This document shows, in pieces, positions 51,348 to 59,554 of a stretch of 64,000 nt of DNA; position 1 is the stretch's first letter, and every line of letters begins with the position of its first letter. A program made the translations under genes and the position numbers. The notes under the pieces were generated by a model. That model ran no database searches, was not told the origin of the DNA, and saw nothing but the letters and a program-made list of their open reading frames with translations. This DNA is from Hwanghaeella sp964350445 (GTDB taxonomy: Bacteria; Pseudomonadota; Alphaproteobacteria; UBA8366; Aestuariispiraceae), in contig CAYGKA010000021.1 in NCBI GenBank assembly GCA_964350445.1, positions 1 to 64,000 of the forward strand. The letters are read 5' to 3'.

Positions 51348-51428
51348 CATCCTCGCCACCCCATCGCCGGCTACGTCACTGGCGTGATGGTTCCGGCCGA
51401 CCCTGGCATGCACCGCTACGCCTTCTAG
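51348..51428 (+). pseudogene. Orphan 3' end of an SDR gene (repeat of 49276-49356)
   Basis: These 80 bases translate as PIAGYVTGVMVPADPGMHRYAF then stop, nearly the same as the end of the SDR at 49356 (PIAGYVTGVTVPVDGGMHRYAF). No body of the gene precedes it; the caspase/FGE gene lies between the two copies. One base is missing in the C-run before ATCGCC. It is either a duplicated target or the remnant of a second SDR gene displaced by insertion. Confidence 0.75.
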
Positions 51429-51509
51429 CAGGCATTGCGGCGGCGGCACGGAAGGGCAATCACCTTTAGCGCTTTCGTGCTTCATTCACTCCACCGACGG
51501 GAAAGCGGG

Positions 51510-51813
51510 ATGATAACCTGCCATTTGCGCTGCGAAGTCGATACCGACAAACTGACCGAATTAGAGGAATAATCGAAGATGTGGCGGAGACTGGTACCAC
51601 GTTTCGAGGGTGTCCATCACGGCTATTTCCTTCCCTCCGAAGGGACGAGCGACATGGCGATGGCTATTTTCAGCTTCGCCGCCTTTGAGCAGTACAGGAA
51701 GGATGCCGGCGCTGACCCCGACGTGCAGAAGCCGGTAATTTTCCGGGAGGGACGCGGTTTTTCCGGCGCTTTGATCGGTCTTTCTTCCGCCCGATTTTGC
51801 CCGGTTATTCATC
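51510..51813 (+). pseudogene. NIPSNAP-family gene with nonsense and frameshift
   Basis: Reading from ATG 51510 gives MITCHLRCEVDTDKLTELEE, then TAA at 51570-51572, then in the same frame SKMWRRLVPRFEGVHHGYFLPSEG, the typical core of short NIPSNAP proteins. The frame is lost near 51750-51770; a different frame then supplies FDRSFFRPIL, the usual family ending. A tyrosine codon is the usual residue at the stop. At least two lesions, so a decayed gene. NIPSNAP proteins are small ferredoxin-fold proteins of mostly unknown role. Confidence 0.78.
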
Positions 51814-51839
51814 GGGCGACGCGAGACGTGAAAAGGAGG

Positions 51840-51869
51840 GCGGCGGGACCGGAAAACCGGACCTGCCGC
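51840..51869 (-). terminator. Hairpin terminator downstream of the YHS gene
   Basis: GCGGCGGGACCGG pairs with CCGGACCTGCCGC around AAAA (13 positions, one A-A mismatch and one G-T). On the minus strand the stem is followed by CCCTCCTTTTC, so it can end the YHS-gene transcript, 28 bases after its stop. Confidence 0.6.
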
Positions 51870-51897
51870 GCCTCTCATTCTATAAACGGGTGACCGA

Positions 51898-52383
51898 TCA
51901 CAGGTCGGTCGCCGCCTTGTGCTCGATTTTCTTCCAGTTGGCTTCCGCCTTGGAAATCGTGCCGGCCTTGTCCTTCTGATAGGCCTTGTAGATTTCCTCA
52001 TTCAGGAAGACGTACAGCTTGCCGTGCTCGACCGCGGCGAACTGCGGGTCGCCGTCGAACTTCTTGCCGACCGAAACGCCGAAGGTGCAGAATCCACCAT
52101 TCTGCGGCAGGTATGCGGCCGGCGAATGCTGGAATTCCTTCAAGTTGGCTTCGGAGGAAAAGTAGTAGGCGACGCCGTCATGAACGGCGGTATGGGCGGC
52201 TGTGCCTTCGATGCGGTTGCCAAGCTTGATGAAGGCGACAGGGTCGACGCCATGCAGACCCAGGGGGGCGCCGGCGGCGGTCAGCCCGGCGGAGACATTG
52301 TGCTCGTCCGCCGCGAAGGCGACCGGGGAAGTCGCGAGCAGACCGACGATGGCGATGGAGGCAAGCGCTACTGATTTTTTCAT
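51898..52383 (-). CDS. Exported YHS-domain protein
   Basis: A 161-aa protein with signal peptide (1-24, ending AFA). The YHS-like core is GLHGVDPVAFIK...GTAAHTAVHDGVAYYFSSEANLKEFQHSPAAYLPQNGGFC. Proteins of this type accompany metal transport and oxidoreductases; the Cys in GGFCTFGV could bind metal. GGGAAACGACATC lies before the ATG at 52383. Monocistronic; no obvious partner. Confidence 0.85.
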   Translation of the reverse strand: MKKSVALASIAIVGLLATSPVAFAADEHNVSAGLTAAGAPLGLHGVDPVAFIKLGNRIEGTAAHTAVHDGVAYYFSSEANLKEFQHSPAAYLPQNGGFCTFGVSVGKKFDGDPQFAAVEHGKLYVFLNEEIYKAYQKDKAGTISKAEANWKKIEHKAATDL

Positions 52384-52527
52384 GATGTCGTTTCCCAATT
52401 TCGGTTTCAGATGTTGCGTCACCTTGCGTCGGTGACAGGGCGGAAATCGGGCAATTGGGACGATCAATCAACAAGCGGCGGCGCAATTGGGACGGACGGC
52501 AAATATATTGGGACGGAATGCAAATTT

Positions 52528-53469
52528 TCAGGCCAAAACTTGCCGGAAAGACTTCGGCGGCACACCGAATTTGGCGGCGAAGGCGCGGGTGAAGGCAGCA
52601 GGTGATTTGTAGCCGGAACGGGTAGCAACCTCCTGCACGCTGGTGCCGCCGCCATCCAGCATACTCAACGACTTCTGCAACCGCCAATCGGCGATATAGG
52701 CCATCGGCCCCAACCCGATCAGGTGGGAAAACCTGTCCGAGAACCGGCTGCGCGACATGCCCACATGCCGGGCCAGACTGTCGACCGTCCATTCATGAGC
52801 CGGTCGCTCATGAATGGCAGCAAGCGCCTTGCCGATTTGCGGGTCGGTGAAGGCCTGCATGTAACCAACCAGCGGGCCACCGCCGATATGGGTGTTCAGC
52901 ACTTCGATGAACAGAACCTCGGACAGGCGCGCCGCCGCCGCAACCGAGCCCAGCGAACCTGACAGGACCCGCCGTGCGATCAGCCGCAGGCAATCGTCCA
53001 GCCAGGGCTGTTTCACCCGGTCCGCCGCCGTGACCAGAAGATGGTCCGGCAGGGCCTGCAGGAAGGGATGATCCGCGCCGCGCCGGAAGGTGAAATGGCC
53101 GCAGACCATCTGCGTCGCGTCCCGGTCATTGCCTTTTCCCACCACCAGCACGCCCTTGCCGTCATACCCGGCATCCTGCAGCACAGTTTCCAGATCGGGC
53201 GGCGCGGCCTGCGAATTACCGCACGGTAGCGCTTCGCTGGACAGCGCATGACTGCGCCCGGCCGGTATCATCACAAGGTCACCGGGCCCCAGCACCAATC
53301 TCTCGCCACCTGCCACCGTGACGTGGCATGTACCGGATACGACCAGATGGAATCGCGACGCGCGATCCAGTTCCGGCACACGGACCGACCAGTCGCCGGT
53401 GAAGTGGGTCCGGAAATAGAGGGCACCCTTCAGATTGAGCGTGCTTAGAATGTCGTCGAGCGGATCCAT
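52528..53469 (-). CDS. AraC family regulator with N-terminal cupin (AraC_binding_2/Cupin_6)
   Basis: A 313-aa regulator. The cupin sensor spans about 1-190 (GALYFRTHFTGDWSVRVPEL, CHVTVAGGERLVLGPGDLVMIPAGRSH) and the AraC HTH pair about 215-313 (EWTVDSLARHVGMSRSRFSDRFSHLIGLGPMAYIADWRLQKSLSML, SGYKSPAAFTRAFAAKFGVPPKSFR). The start at 53469 (MDPLDDIL) fits; a longer frame to 53844 overlaps the GNAT gene. Targets unknown. The GNAT gene ends nine bases upstream on the same strand. Confidence 0.9.
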   Translation of the reverse strand: MDPLDDILSTLNLKGALYFRTHFTGDWSVRVPELDRASRFHLVVSGTCHVTVAGGERLVLGPGDLVMIPAGRSHALSSEALPCGNSQAAPPDLETVLQDAGYDGKGVLVVGKGNDRDATQMVCGHFTFRRGADHPFLQALPDHLLVTAADRVKQPWLDDCLRLIARRVLSGSLGSVAAAARLSEVLFIEVLNTHIGGGPLVGYMQAFTDPQIGKALAAIHERPAHEWTVDSLARHVGMSRSRFSDRFSHLIGLGPMAYIADWRLQKSLSMLDGGGTSVQEVATRSGYKSPAAFTRAFAAKFGVPPKSFRQVLA

Positions 53470-53477
53470 GCCACCGC

Positions 53478-53966
53478 CTACAGAGTGCCGTGCACGGCAT
53501 CCGCCGAAAGACGGAAGCGCAAGAAGCGCGTGCCGCCGACCGCGGTTTCCCCGTCCGGCAAGAAACCCAAGCGCCGAACCGCGGCCGCGTTGCTGCGGGT
53601 CGGCGGCAGCAGCACGGTGATGGAGGAAAGCCCCATCGGCCCGAAGGCCCGGTCCTTCACAAGTGCGAAGATGCGCCGTCCCCAGCCCCAGTATTTCGGA
53701 TGCAGGATCAGCGCGAAGTCCGCCTCCCCCTGCTCCGGCTGCAACCCGCCCCAACCGGCGAATTCGCCATCGATCCGGAATGCCAAGGGGCCGTAACCGT
53801 GTTCGTCCCATAGAGCCTGTTTCGCCGCCAGAAAGGCGCGGCAATCGGCCGCCGAAAACCCGTCCCCTAGCAATGGCAACAGCCGACCCACGGCCGGGTC
53901 GCTCATCAACGCGATGAGGTCCGCCGACGGTATTGAGTCCAGCGGGACGAAGTCGATTTCAGGCAC
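53478..53966 (-). CDS. GNAT family N-acetyltransferase
   Basis: A 162-aa RimJ/RimL-like acetyltransferase. GPLAFRIDGEFAGWGGLQPEQGEADFALILHPKYWGWGRRIFALVKDRAF holds motif A (PKYWGWGRR contacts acetyl-CoA), and TRSNAAAVRRLGFLPDGE is motif B. It lies nine bases before the AraC gene and may be co-transcribed with it. Substrate unknown. Confidence 0.88.
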   Translation of the reverse strand: MPEIDFVPLDSIPSADLIALMSDPAVGRLLPLLGDGFSAADCRAFLAAKQALWDEHGYGPLAFRIDGEFAGWGGLQPEQGEADFALILHPKYWGWGRRIFALVKDRAFGPMGLSSITVLLPPTRSNAAAVRRLGFLPDGETAVGGTRFLRFRLSADAVHGTL

Positions 53967-54076
53967 GGATGCCGCCTTCTTTTCAGATCACGGGGCGAAA
54001 GGGCGATGCTTAACCCCACATCACGTAACCGGAAAGAAACATCCGCGCGATCAGCGCGTGATCGTGTGTACCGGGC

Positions 54077-55369
54077 CTAACCCAGCGCCTCCGCAAAGGC
54101 CGCGTCCATGATGTCCAGCGCGTCGTCCACTTCCGCTTCACTCACAGACAGCGGCGGGGCGATGCGGAAAACCGCGGATAGGCCGGGCAGGCTTGCGATG
54201 TTCATGCTCAGTCCCTCCCGCGCACAGACCTCCATCACCTTCAGTCCATAGGGTTCGTCGGGTCGCTTGCTCTCCCGGTCGGTGACCACTTCTACGCCCA
54301 GCAGCAGCCCCCTGCCCCGGACATCGCCGATCTTGGGATGCTTGTTGGCCAGCGCCCTCAACCCGTCCTCAAGCCGTCCGCCCAATCTTGCTGCGCGGCC
54401 GGGCAGGTCGTCGCGTAGCGCGATTTCCACCACCTTCGCGCCCACCGCCGCCGGCAGCGGGTCGGCCACATGGGTGGTGTAGAACAGGAACCCGCGGTCA
54501 TGCGCGGTGGCCTCGATCTCCGCACTCGTCATCACCGCCGATAGCGGCAGGCCGGCACCGAGGGTCTTGGACAATGTCAGGATGTCGGGCACGACGCCGT
54601 CGCGTTGAAAGGCGAACATCATACCGGTACGGCCGATGCCGGTCTGCGCCTCGTCCAAAATCAACAACATGCCGCGGTCGGTGCATTTTTGCTTCAGGGC
54701 GGCGAGATAGCCCTCGGGCAGATCGATGATGCCGCCGGTCGACAGGATCGGCTCGGCGATGAAGGCGGCCGGCGCGCCGGTCGACTGCGCATCGATCAGG
54801 GCGAAGGCGTCGTCCAGTTCCGTGCGCCAGTCCAGCGGCAGACCAGGGAAGCGCGGCCGGTAGGCATTCGGCACGGGAATAGAGAAATTGCCCGGCGCGG
54901 TCGGACCATAGCCCTTGCGCCCCGCCGCATAGGTCGCCGCCGCGGCGGCGCCGGTCATGCCGTGCCAGGACTGCGCGAAGCTGACGACTTCGTATCCGCC
55001 CGTCACCAGTTTGGCGAGGCGCACGGCGGCGTCGTTCGCCTCTCCCCCGGTGGAAAGCAACAACACGCGGTCGAGCCCCTCCGGCGTAAGCCCGACCAGC
55101 GCTTCCGCCAGGTCCAATACGGGCGGCGAGAGCATGCAGGAATGAAGATGCGTTAATCGGTCGGTCCATTCATGGACAACCTGGGTCAGTTCCGGATGGC
55201 GATGGCCCAGAATGGCACTCATCTGGCCGGACGTGAAATCCAGGATCTTTTGCCCGTCAGCGGCAAAGACGTAGCTGCCGTCAGCGGAAACGATCTCCTT
55301 TTCGAAGAAATGGGCACCGTAGCGCAGCAACAGCCCGTCGGCGCGGGCAAGGAAATCGAGCTGGGACAA
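54077..55369 (-). CDS. dgdA: 2,2-dialkylglycine decarboxylase (class III PLP aminotransferase family)
   Basis: A 430-aa enzyme that closely follows Burkholderia DgdA along its length: DFTSGQMSAILGHRHPEL, STGGEANDAAVRLAKLVTGGYEVVSFAQSWHGMTGAAAAATY, AFIAEPILSTGGIIDLPEGYLAALKQKC, the cofactor Asp in LLILDEAQTGIGRTG, and the Schiff-base Lys in LTLSKTLGAGLPLSAV. DgdA decarboxylates 2-aminoisobutyrate-type amino acids and transaminates pyruvate. The divergent Lrp-type gene with a 42-bp dyad is its likely regulator; in Burkholderia the regulator is LysR-type, so control differs. Confidence 0.88.
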   Translation of the reverse strand: MSQLDFLARADGLLLRYGAHFFEKEIVSADGSYVFAADGQKILDFTSGQMSAILGHRHPELTQVVHEWTDRLTHLHSCMLSPPVLDLAEALVGLTPEGLDRVLLLSTGGEANDAAVRLAKLVTGGYEVVSFAQSWHGMTGAAAAATYAAGRKGYGPTAPGNFSIPVPNAYRPRFPGLPLDWRTELDDAFALIDAQSTGAPAAFIAEPILSTGGIIDLPEGYLAALKQKCTDRGMLLILDEAQTGIGRTGMMFAFQRDGVVPDILTLSKTLGAGLPLSAVMTSAEIEATAHDRGFLFYTTHVADPLPAAVGAKVVEIALRDDLPGRAARLGGRLEDGLRALANKHPKIGDVRGRGLLLGVEVVTDRESKRPDEPYGLKVMEVCAREGLSMNIASLPGLSAVFRIAPPLSVSEAEVDDALDIMDAAFAEALG

Positions 55370-55450
55370 GAATGGTCTCCCGAAGGGGTTGGATTTCCCC
55401 GATCCTATCCCCGGCCCAGGCGGTCGGTTCTTCTTCTTCGGATTTTTTTG

Positions 55451-55492
55451 CGAATTCTTCTCGTTTGAATTTAATAAAACGAGATAAATTCG
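55451..55492. promoter_or_regulatory. Long dyad operator between dgdA and the Lrp-type gene
   Basis: CGAATT (55451-55456) and TCTCGTTT (55459-55466) are mirrored by AAACGAGA (55477-55484) and AATTCG (55487-55492). In all 28 of 42 positions pair, around a 10-bp AT-rich centre. It lies in the only divergent promoter region of the two genes and fits an Lrp/AsnC-type binding site. Confidence 0.75.
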
Positions 55493-55518
55493 CTTGTTAT
55501 CAAACAGGAAAGAAAATC

Positions 55519-55998
55519 ATGCTCGATGCCCGCGACCGCCGCATACTCTCCCTGCTGCAGAAGGATGCGCGCAAAACCGCTGCCGACATGGCGGAGGCGG
55601 TCGGCCTGTCGCTGTCGGCATGCGCCAAGCGCATGGCGCGGCTGTGGTCGGACGGCTATATCGAAAGGACGGTGGCGATCCTGGATCGCAGGCGGTTCCG
55701 CCGGCCGGTAACGGCGGCGGTGATGGTGACGCTGACACAGCCCCGGGCAAGTTTTTCCCAGGACTTCGTCCGCCGTATTTGCGCCTTCGAGGAGGTGCAG
55801 CAATGCCACATGGTGACCGGGGATTTCGACTTTCTGCTGATCGTCCAGACGCGATCCATCGAAGCCTATCACGACCTGGCACAGAACGTGTTCGGCGAAT
55901 GGCCGAATGTACGCAGCTACAAGACGGTCTTTTTGTTGAGCAGCCTGAAGAACGAAAACACCCTGCCCGACTTCTGCCTGGTCCCGCCGGAGGAATAG
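55519..55998 (+). CDS. Lrp/AsnC family transcriptional regulator
   Basis: A 159-aa regulator. The winged HTH is MLDARDRRILSLLQKDARKTAADMAEAVGLSLSACAKRMARLWSDGYI and the C-terminal RAM domain senses an amino acid (VQQCHMVTGDFDFLLIVQTRSIEAYHDLAQNVF). CAGGAAAG precedes the start at 55519. It is divergent from dgdA and probably responds to that enzyme's amino-acid substrate. Confidence 0.92.
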   Translation: MLDARDRRILSLLQKDARKTAADMAEAVGLSLSACAKRMARLWSDGYIERTVAILDRRRFRRPVTAAVMVTLTQPRASFSQDFVRRICAFEEVQQCHMVTGDFDFLLIVQTRSIEAYHDLAQNVFGEWPNVRSYKTVFLLSSLKNENTLPDFCLVPPEE

Positions 55999-56066
55999 AT
56001 TTACACCCGCAGGCGGCAGGCCGGGTATGGTTCGCGGTTAAACCGAGGCGGGAAAGACCCAGGCGC

Positions 56067-56378
56067 CTAAGTTTTCCCGCTGTCGCGTTCCATCATCCGG
56101 GCAAGATCGCCGAGCGCCCGTTCGATCAGCTTTTGGCGGCGGGCGTCCCGGCCCTCCGAGGTCTGGGCCTAAAGCCTTATGAGGTATTGCGCCTTGGCAA
56201 CCGCTTCTGCCCAGGTCTCCGCCGGTTCCGCAAGAAGCTGGGTCTCAAGCTCCGCCTGTCTGCGGCGCAGAGATGCCTGATCCGCCTCGAACTCCTTCAG
56301 GGAATGACGGCGTATTTCCGTCGCCATCATCCCGGTCGGACTGCGGTGTTCGTCCAGGTCGACAGGATCATCTTCCAA
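56067..56378 (-). pseudogene. Small gene after hflC interrupted by an in-frame TAG
   Basis: TTG at 56378 follows GGAGGA eight bases upstream and starts MEDDPVDLDEHRSPTGMMATEI (Met for the TTG), 69 codons to TAG at 56171-56169. The same frame then continues without break as AQTSEGRDARRQKLIERALGDLARMMERD and ends at 56067. Joined, it makes a ~103-aa helical protein (LRRRQAELETQLLAEPAETWAEAVAKAQYLI.L.AQTSEGRDARRQKLI) of a kind often found in Rhodospirillales. A point mutation to TAG is the simplest explanation. It follows hflC by 22 bases. Confidence 0.6.
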
Positions 56379-56400
56379 GGAAAATTCCTCCAAAGGCGGC

Positions 56401-57423
56401 CTATTGGTTGCCGGCGACGCTACCGTCGCCGGATGGGGGCTCCGAATGCTGGGCCGAACCATCGGGGTCCATGCCCTTGATGAACTTGAACAGGTCGCTG
56501 TCCGTGGACAATACCATCGTCGTGTTCTCGGAGATCATCGACTTATAGGCCTGCATGGTGCGCGTGAATTCATAGAAATCGACCGCTTCCGGGCTTTGAT
56601 TATAGGCGCTGGCATAGATTTCGGTCGCCTTGGCATCCGCCTCGCCGCGAATCTCCTCAACCGCACGATAGGCTTCGGACTGAATCTTGTTCAGGTCACG
56701 CACACGGTTCCCGCGGATTCGGGCGGCCTCGCCGTTGCCCTCCGACAGGAAACGCTCCGCGATCTGCCGCCGTTCACTGATCATCCGGTCATAGATCTTG
56801 GGCCGGACGCTCTCATTGTAGTTTATCCGTTTGAAGCGGATATCCAGAAGCTCAATCCCGAAGACCCCGACCTTTTCCGCCGCCGCCGCGAAAATTTCCT
56901 GCTCGACCTGTTGCCGTCCCTTTTGGATCGGCAGCAGCGCGCCGATATCCTGCTTGCGTTCGGCATCGGTCAGCAGCGTATCGCGCAACGGCACGCGGTC
57001 CTTCGTGGTGCGGATGATCTCTATCAATTCGTGCTTGGCGACCGCATTGCGCGTCTCGCTGCCCAGAATGTCATCCAGCCGCGATTGCGCGCTGCGTTCG
57101 TCGCGCAGCCGGAGGAAGTATTGCAGCGGATCGACGATCCGCCAGCGGGCGAAGAGATCGACCGAGATATAGAGCTTGTCCTTGGTCGGCATGTCAGACG
57201 GGTTTCCGTCCCATTCCAGCACGCGCCGGTCGATCGGATTGACCTCCTGAATGAACGGAACCTTGAATTTCAAACCGGCGGTGGTCACCGGTTCGCCGAC
57301 GGGTTTGCCGAACTGGGTGATGATCGCCTGTTCGACTTCGCTCACCGTGTAGACCGACCCCGCCACGACATATGCGCCAAGCGCCGAAACCGAGGCGATC
57401 GCTATGATGACGACCTTGTTCAT
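56401..57423 (-). CDS. hflC: HflC, FtsH-modulating membrane protein
   Basis: A 340-aa stomatin/prohibitin-family protein with one N-terminal membrane segment (about 3-24) and an SPFH domain (VSEVEQAIITQFGKPVGEP, DLFARWRIVDPLQYFLRLRDE, RRQIAERFLSEGNGEAARIRG, ATEIYASAYNQSPEAVDFYEFTRTMQAYK). With HflK it forms a periplasm-facing complex that controls the FtsH protease. Overlaps hflK by 4 bp. Confidence 0.95.
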   Translation of the reverse strand: MNKVVIIAIASVSALGAYVVAGSVYTVSEVEQAIITQFGKPVGEPVTTAGLKFKVPFIQEVNPIDRRVLEWDGNPSDMPTKDKLYISVDLFARWRIVDPLQYFLRLRDERSAQSRLDDILGSETRNAVAKHELIEIIRTTKDRVPLRDTLLTDAERKQDIGALLPIQKGRQQVEQEIFAAAAEKVGVFGIELLDIRFKRINYNESVRPKIYDRMISERRQIAERFLSEGNGEAARIRGNRVRDLNKIQSEAYRAVEEIRGEADAKATEIYASAYNQSPEAVDFYEFTRTMQAYKSMISENTTMVLSTDSDLFKFIKGMDPDGSAQHSEPPSGDGSVAGNQ

Positions 57424-58481
57424 GGTTTCGCTCCCGGCGGCTTGTCGAGATTGATCAGCGGCAGGATGCCCTGCATCTTCTCATCGACGATGATTTTTGA
57501 ACTGAGGCCCGGCATGACCTCCTGCATTGTTTCGACATAGATGCGCCGGCGCGTGACTTCCGGGGCCTTCGCGTATTCGGTCAACAATGCATTGAACCGC
57601 GCCACGTCGCCTTCGGCCTCGTTCACCCTTTTCAGGCGATAGCCGTCTGCTTCGCGGATCCGCTGATCCTTCTCGCCCTCGGCCAGCGGGATCACCTTGT
57701 TATAATCGCGCCGCGCTTCGTTGATCAGCTTCTCCTTCTCCTGCTGGGCCTGGTTCACCTCGTTGAAGGATTCCTGCACCGGCTGGGGAGGGTTGATGTT
57801 CTTGAGCTGCACCTGGTCGATGCTGATGCCCATGGCGTATTTGGTCGCCAGCGCCTGCATCTTGGTCAGGGCATCTGTTTCGATCTCCTGACGGCCGATG
57901 GTGATGACCTCGTCCACCGTTCGGTCGCCGACGACCTCCCGCATCACGGATTCGGACACGTAGCGAAGGGTTTCGCTCGGCTCACGAACCTCGAACAGGA
58001 AGTTTCGCGGATTGGATATGCGGTATTGAATGACCCATTCGACAAGCGCGGCGTTCAGGTCGCCGGTGACCATCTGGGTTTCACGCGTCGCATCACGGGG
58101 AAACGTGCTTTGATAAAGGTCGTTGGCGCCCGGTGTCGCGAAACCGAACTCCTGCTTCAACTGCCGTTTGACGGGGACGATCGTCGTTGTGTCGATCCCC
58201 AGCGGCAGCCTGAAATGCAGTCCCGGCGGAACCTCGTTCAGATATTGCCCGAAACGCTGCACGACGGCGACGGAATCGCTGGGTACCGTGTAGTAGGATG
58301 ACCACGCCCCCCACGCGGCCACCGCCGCAATGGCGAAGAACGCCATGTTGCGCGGCCCGCCGCCCGGCAGGATCTGTTTGAGACGGTCCTGGCCTTGCCG
58401 GATCAAGTCGTCGATGTCGGGGCCGGGTCCGACACCACCCCAAGGCCCATTGCGGCCGTCGTTATCGTTCTGTGATGACAT
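57420..58481 (-). CDS. hflK: HflK, FtsH-modulating membrane protein
   Basis: A 353-aa partner of HflC. The Gly/Asn/Asp-rich N-terminus and DIDDLIRQGQDRLKQILPGG (about 23-42) are typical, followed by the membrane helix (FFAIAAVAAWGAWSSYYTV) and the SPFH domain (VAVVQRFGQYLNEVPPGLHFRLPLGIDTT). First gene of the hflKC operon. No hfq or hflX upstream. Confidence 0.95.
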   Translation of the reverse strand: MSSQNDNDGRNGPWGGVGPGPDIDDLIRQGQDRLKQILPGGGPRNMAFFAIAAVAAWGAWSSYYTVPSDSVAVVQRFGQYLNEVPPGLHFRLPLGIDTTTIVPVKRQLKQEFGFATPGANDLYQSTFPRDATRETQMVTGDLNAALVEWVIQYRISNPRNFLFEVREPSETLRYVSESVMREVVGDRTVDEVITIGRQEIETDALTKMQALATKYAMGISIDQVQLKNINPPQPVQESFNEVNQAQQEKEKLINEARRDYNKVIPLAEGEKDQRIREADGYRLKRVNEAEGDVARFNALLTEYAKAPEVTRRRIYVETMQEVMPGLSSKIIVDEKMQGILPLINLDKPPGAKP

Positions 58482-58667
58482 CTGTGCGCCTTCTGTTGGG
58501 CATGTGCGAAATTGCGTTCCGGGCCGTTTTGTCCGAAACGCCGTCGGTGTGCATGAATTGGAATGGGAGCGGCTGGGGCCGCAGGTATTCGACGATCAGG
58601 GCCTTCACGGGACGGGCGGGAGAGTCATGGCGGTCAATCGCGTGTGCGGTGGTGACAGCGCCGTCTT

Positions 58668-58958
58668 TCAAGCCGACATGGAATTCTGCGCGGCAGTGCT
58701 GGGCGCATTGTCCCGCTCCAGCGCATCGTCCAGCGCGTTCGGGTCAATGGTCAGGGTTCGCGTCAATTCCCGATCGCCCGGTTTGACGGGCAAATGGATA
58801 AGGGTTTGGACCCGCCGATAGGCTTCAAACGACACGCCTTCAAGCCGTTCCTCGTCGGTCTCCACATCGTAAGTGCCGGCGGGAAGAACCTCGCTCATAT
58901 CGGCAAGTGTGAAGGGGCTCGCAAAGGTCACGGTCGACTTCGTGGTGCGTACGGCCAT
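58668..58958 (-). CDS. Small hypothetical protein, 96 aa
   Basis: The sequence TTKSTVTFASPFTLADMSEVLPAGTYDVETDEERLEGVSFEAYRR looks like a conserved beta-rich protein found as a stand-alone ORF in many alphaproteobacteria. No signal peptide or known domain. GGGTTCTCCC precedes the start. It lies in the hflK side of the window without a partner. Confidence 0.6.
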   Translation of the reverse strand: MAVRTTKSTVTFASPFTLADMSEVLPAGTYDVETDEERLEGVSFEAYRRVQTLIHLPVKPGDRELTRTLTIDPNALDDALERDNAPSTAAQNSMSA

Positions 58959-59243
58959 GGGAGAACCCTTTCCGGGTCGGTGCGGGCAATGATTTGCCTC
59001 TCTTGTTTATATAGGGTGTTTTTAAGAATTATCCATAAATGGTTGATTTTTAATTTTTACACACCAGTTGAAATAAAATCTGTACACTTCTCCCGTGCCA
59101 TGCGCCGCACGACGCAGTGACGGCGCATCGCCGGGCCGGCATTGCGCCGGAATCCGCGCTCAGGCTCGAATATCGAGAAACTTCCGACGTACCCTTCCGT
59201 CCAAAAACGTACCGTAACCCATAATACAACCTAAAGAGGATTT

Positions 59244-59381
59244 ATGATGTCCAAAGGCGACAATAGACGCGGAAACCGTGAACAAAAGAAACCCAAGAAG
59301 ACCGTGACGAAGGTCCTCGCGACCGCTGATTCAACGAAAGCCTCGGCGGCGGGCAAAATCGGCATACAGAAGAAGAAATAG
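59244..59381 (+). CDS. Very small basic protein, 45 aa
   Basis: MMSKGDNRRGNREQKKPKKT...GKIGIQKKK, 45 residues, one quarter Lys/Arg. AAAGAGGA precedes the ATG at the right distance. The SKGDNRRGNREQKKPKK opening resembles a family of tiny basic proteins seen unannotated in alphaproteobacteria; the role is unknown and RNA or DNA binding is only a guess. The upstream 285-bp gap (58959-59243) is AT-rich around 59000-59090 and shows no other gene. Confidence 0.6.
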   Translation: MMSKGDNRRGNREQKKPKKTVTKVLATADSTKASAAGKIGIQKKK

Positions 59382-59554
59382 GCCGGCGACCGGCGACGAA
59401 GGGCTACCAGGCTTCGAACGGCGCTCGGAAACAGCGACAGACGGTTTGAGAACCCGCCGGCAAGGGGCGGATGTCAGAGGCCATGTATTGCCTTCCCCCC
59501 GGCGGTGTTCCAATCATGGCCATATCAGTTGAGATTGCCGGGGATACCACAAGA

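Noticed and set aside
56169..56171. Amber readthrough as a programmed event in the gene after hflC
   Set aside because: There is no sign of a suppressor system or special context; a point mutation is simpler. Kept only as an alternative in the finding.
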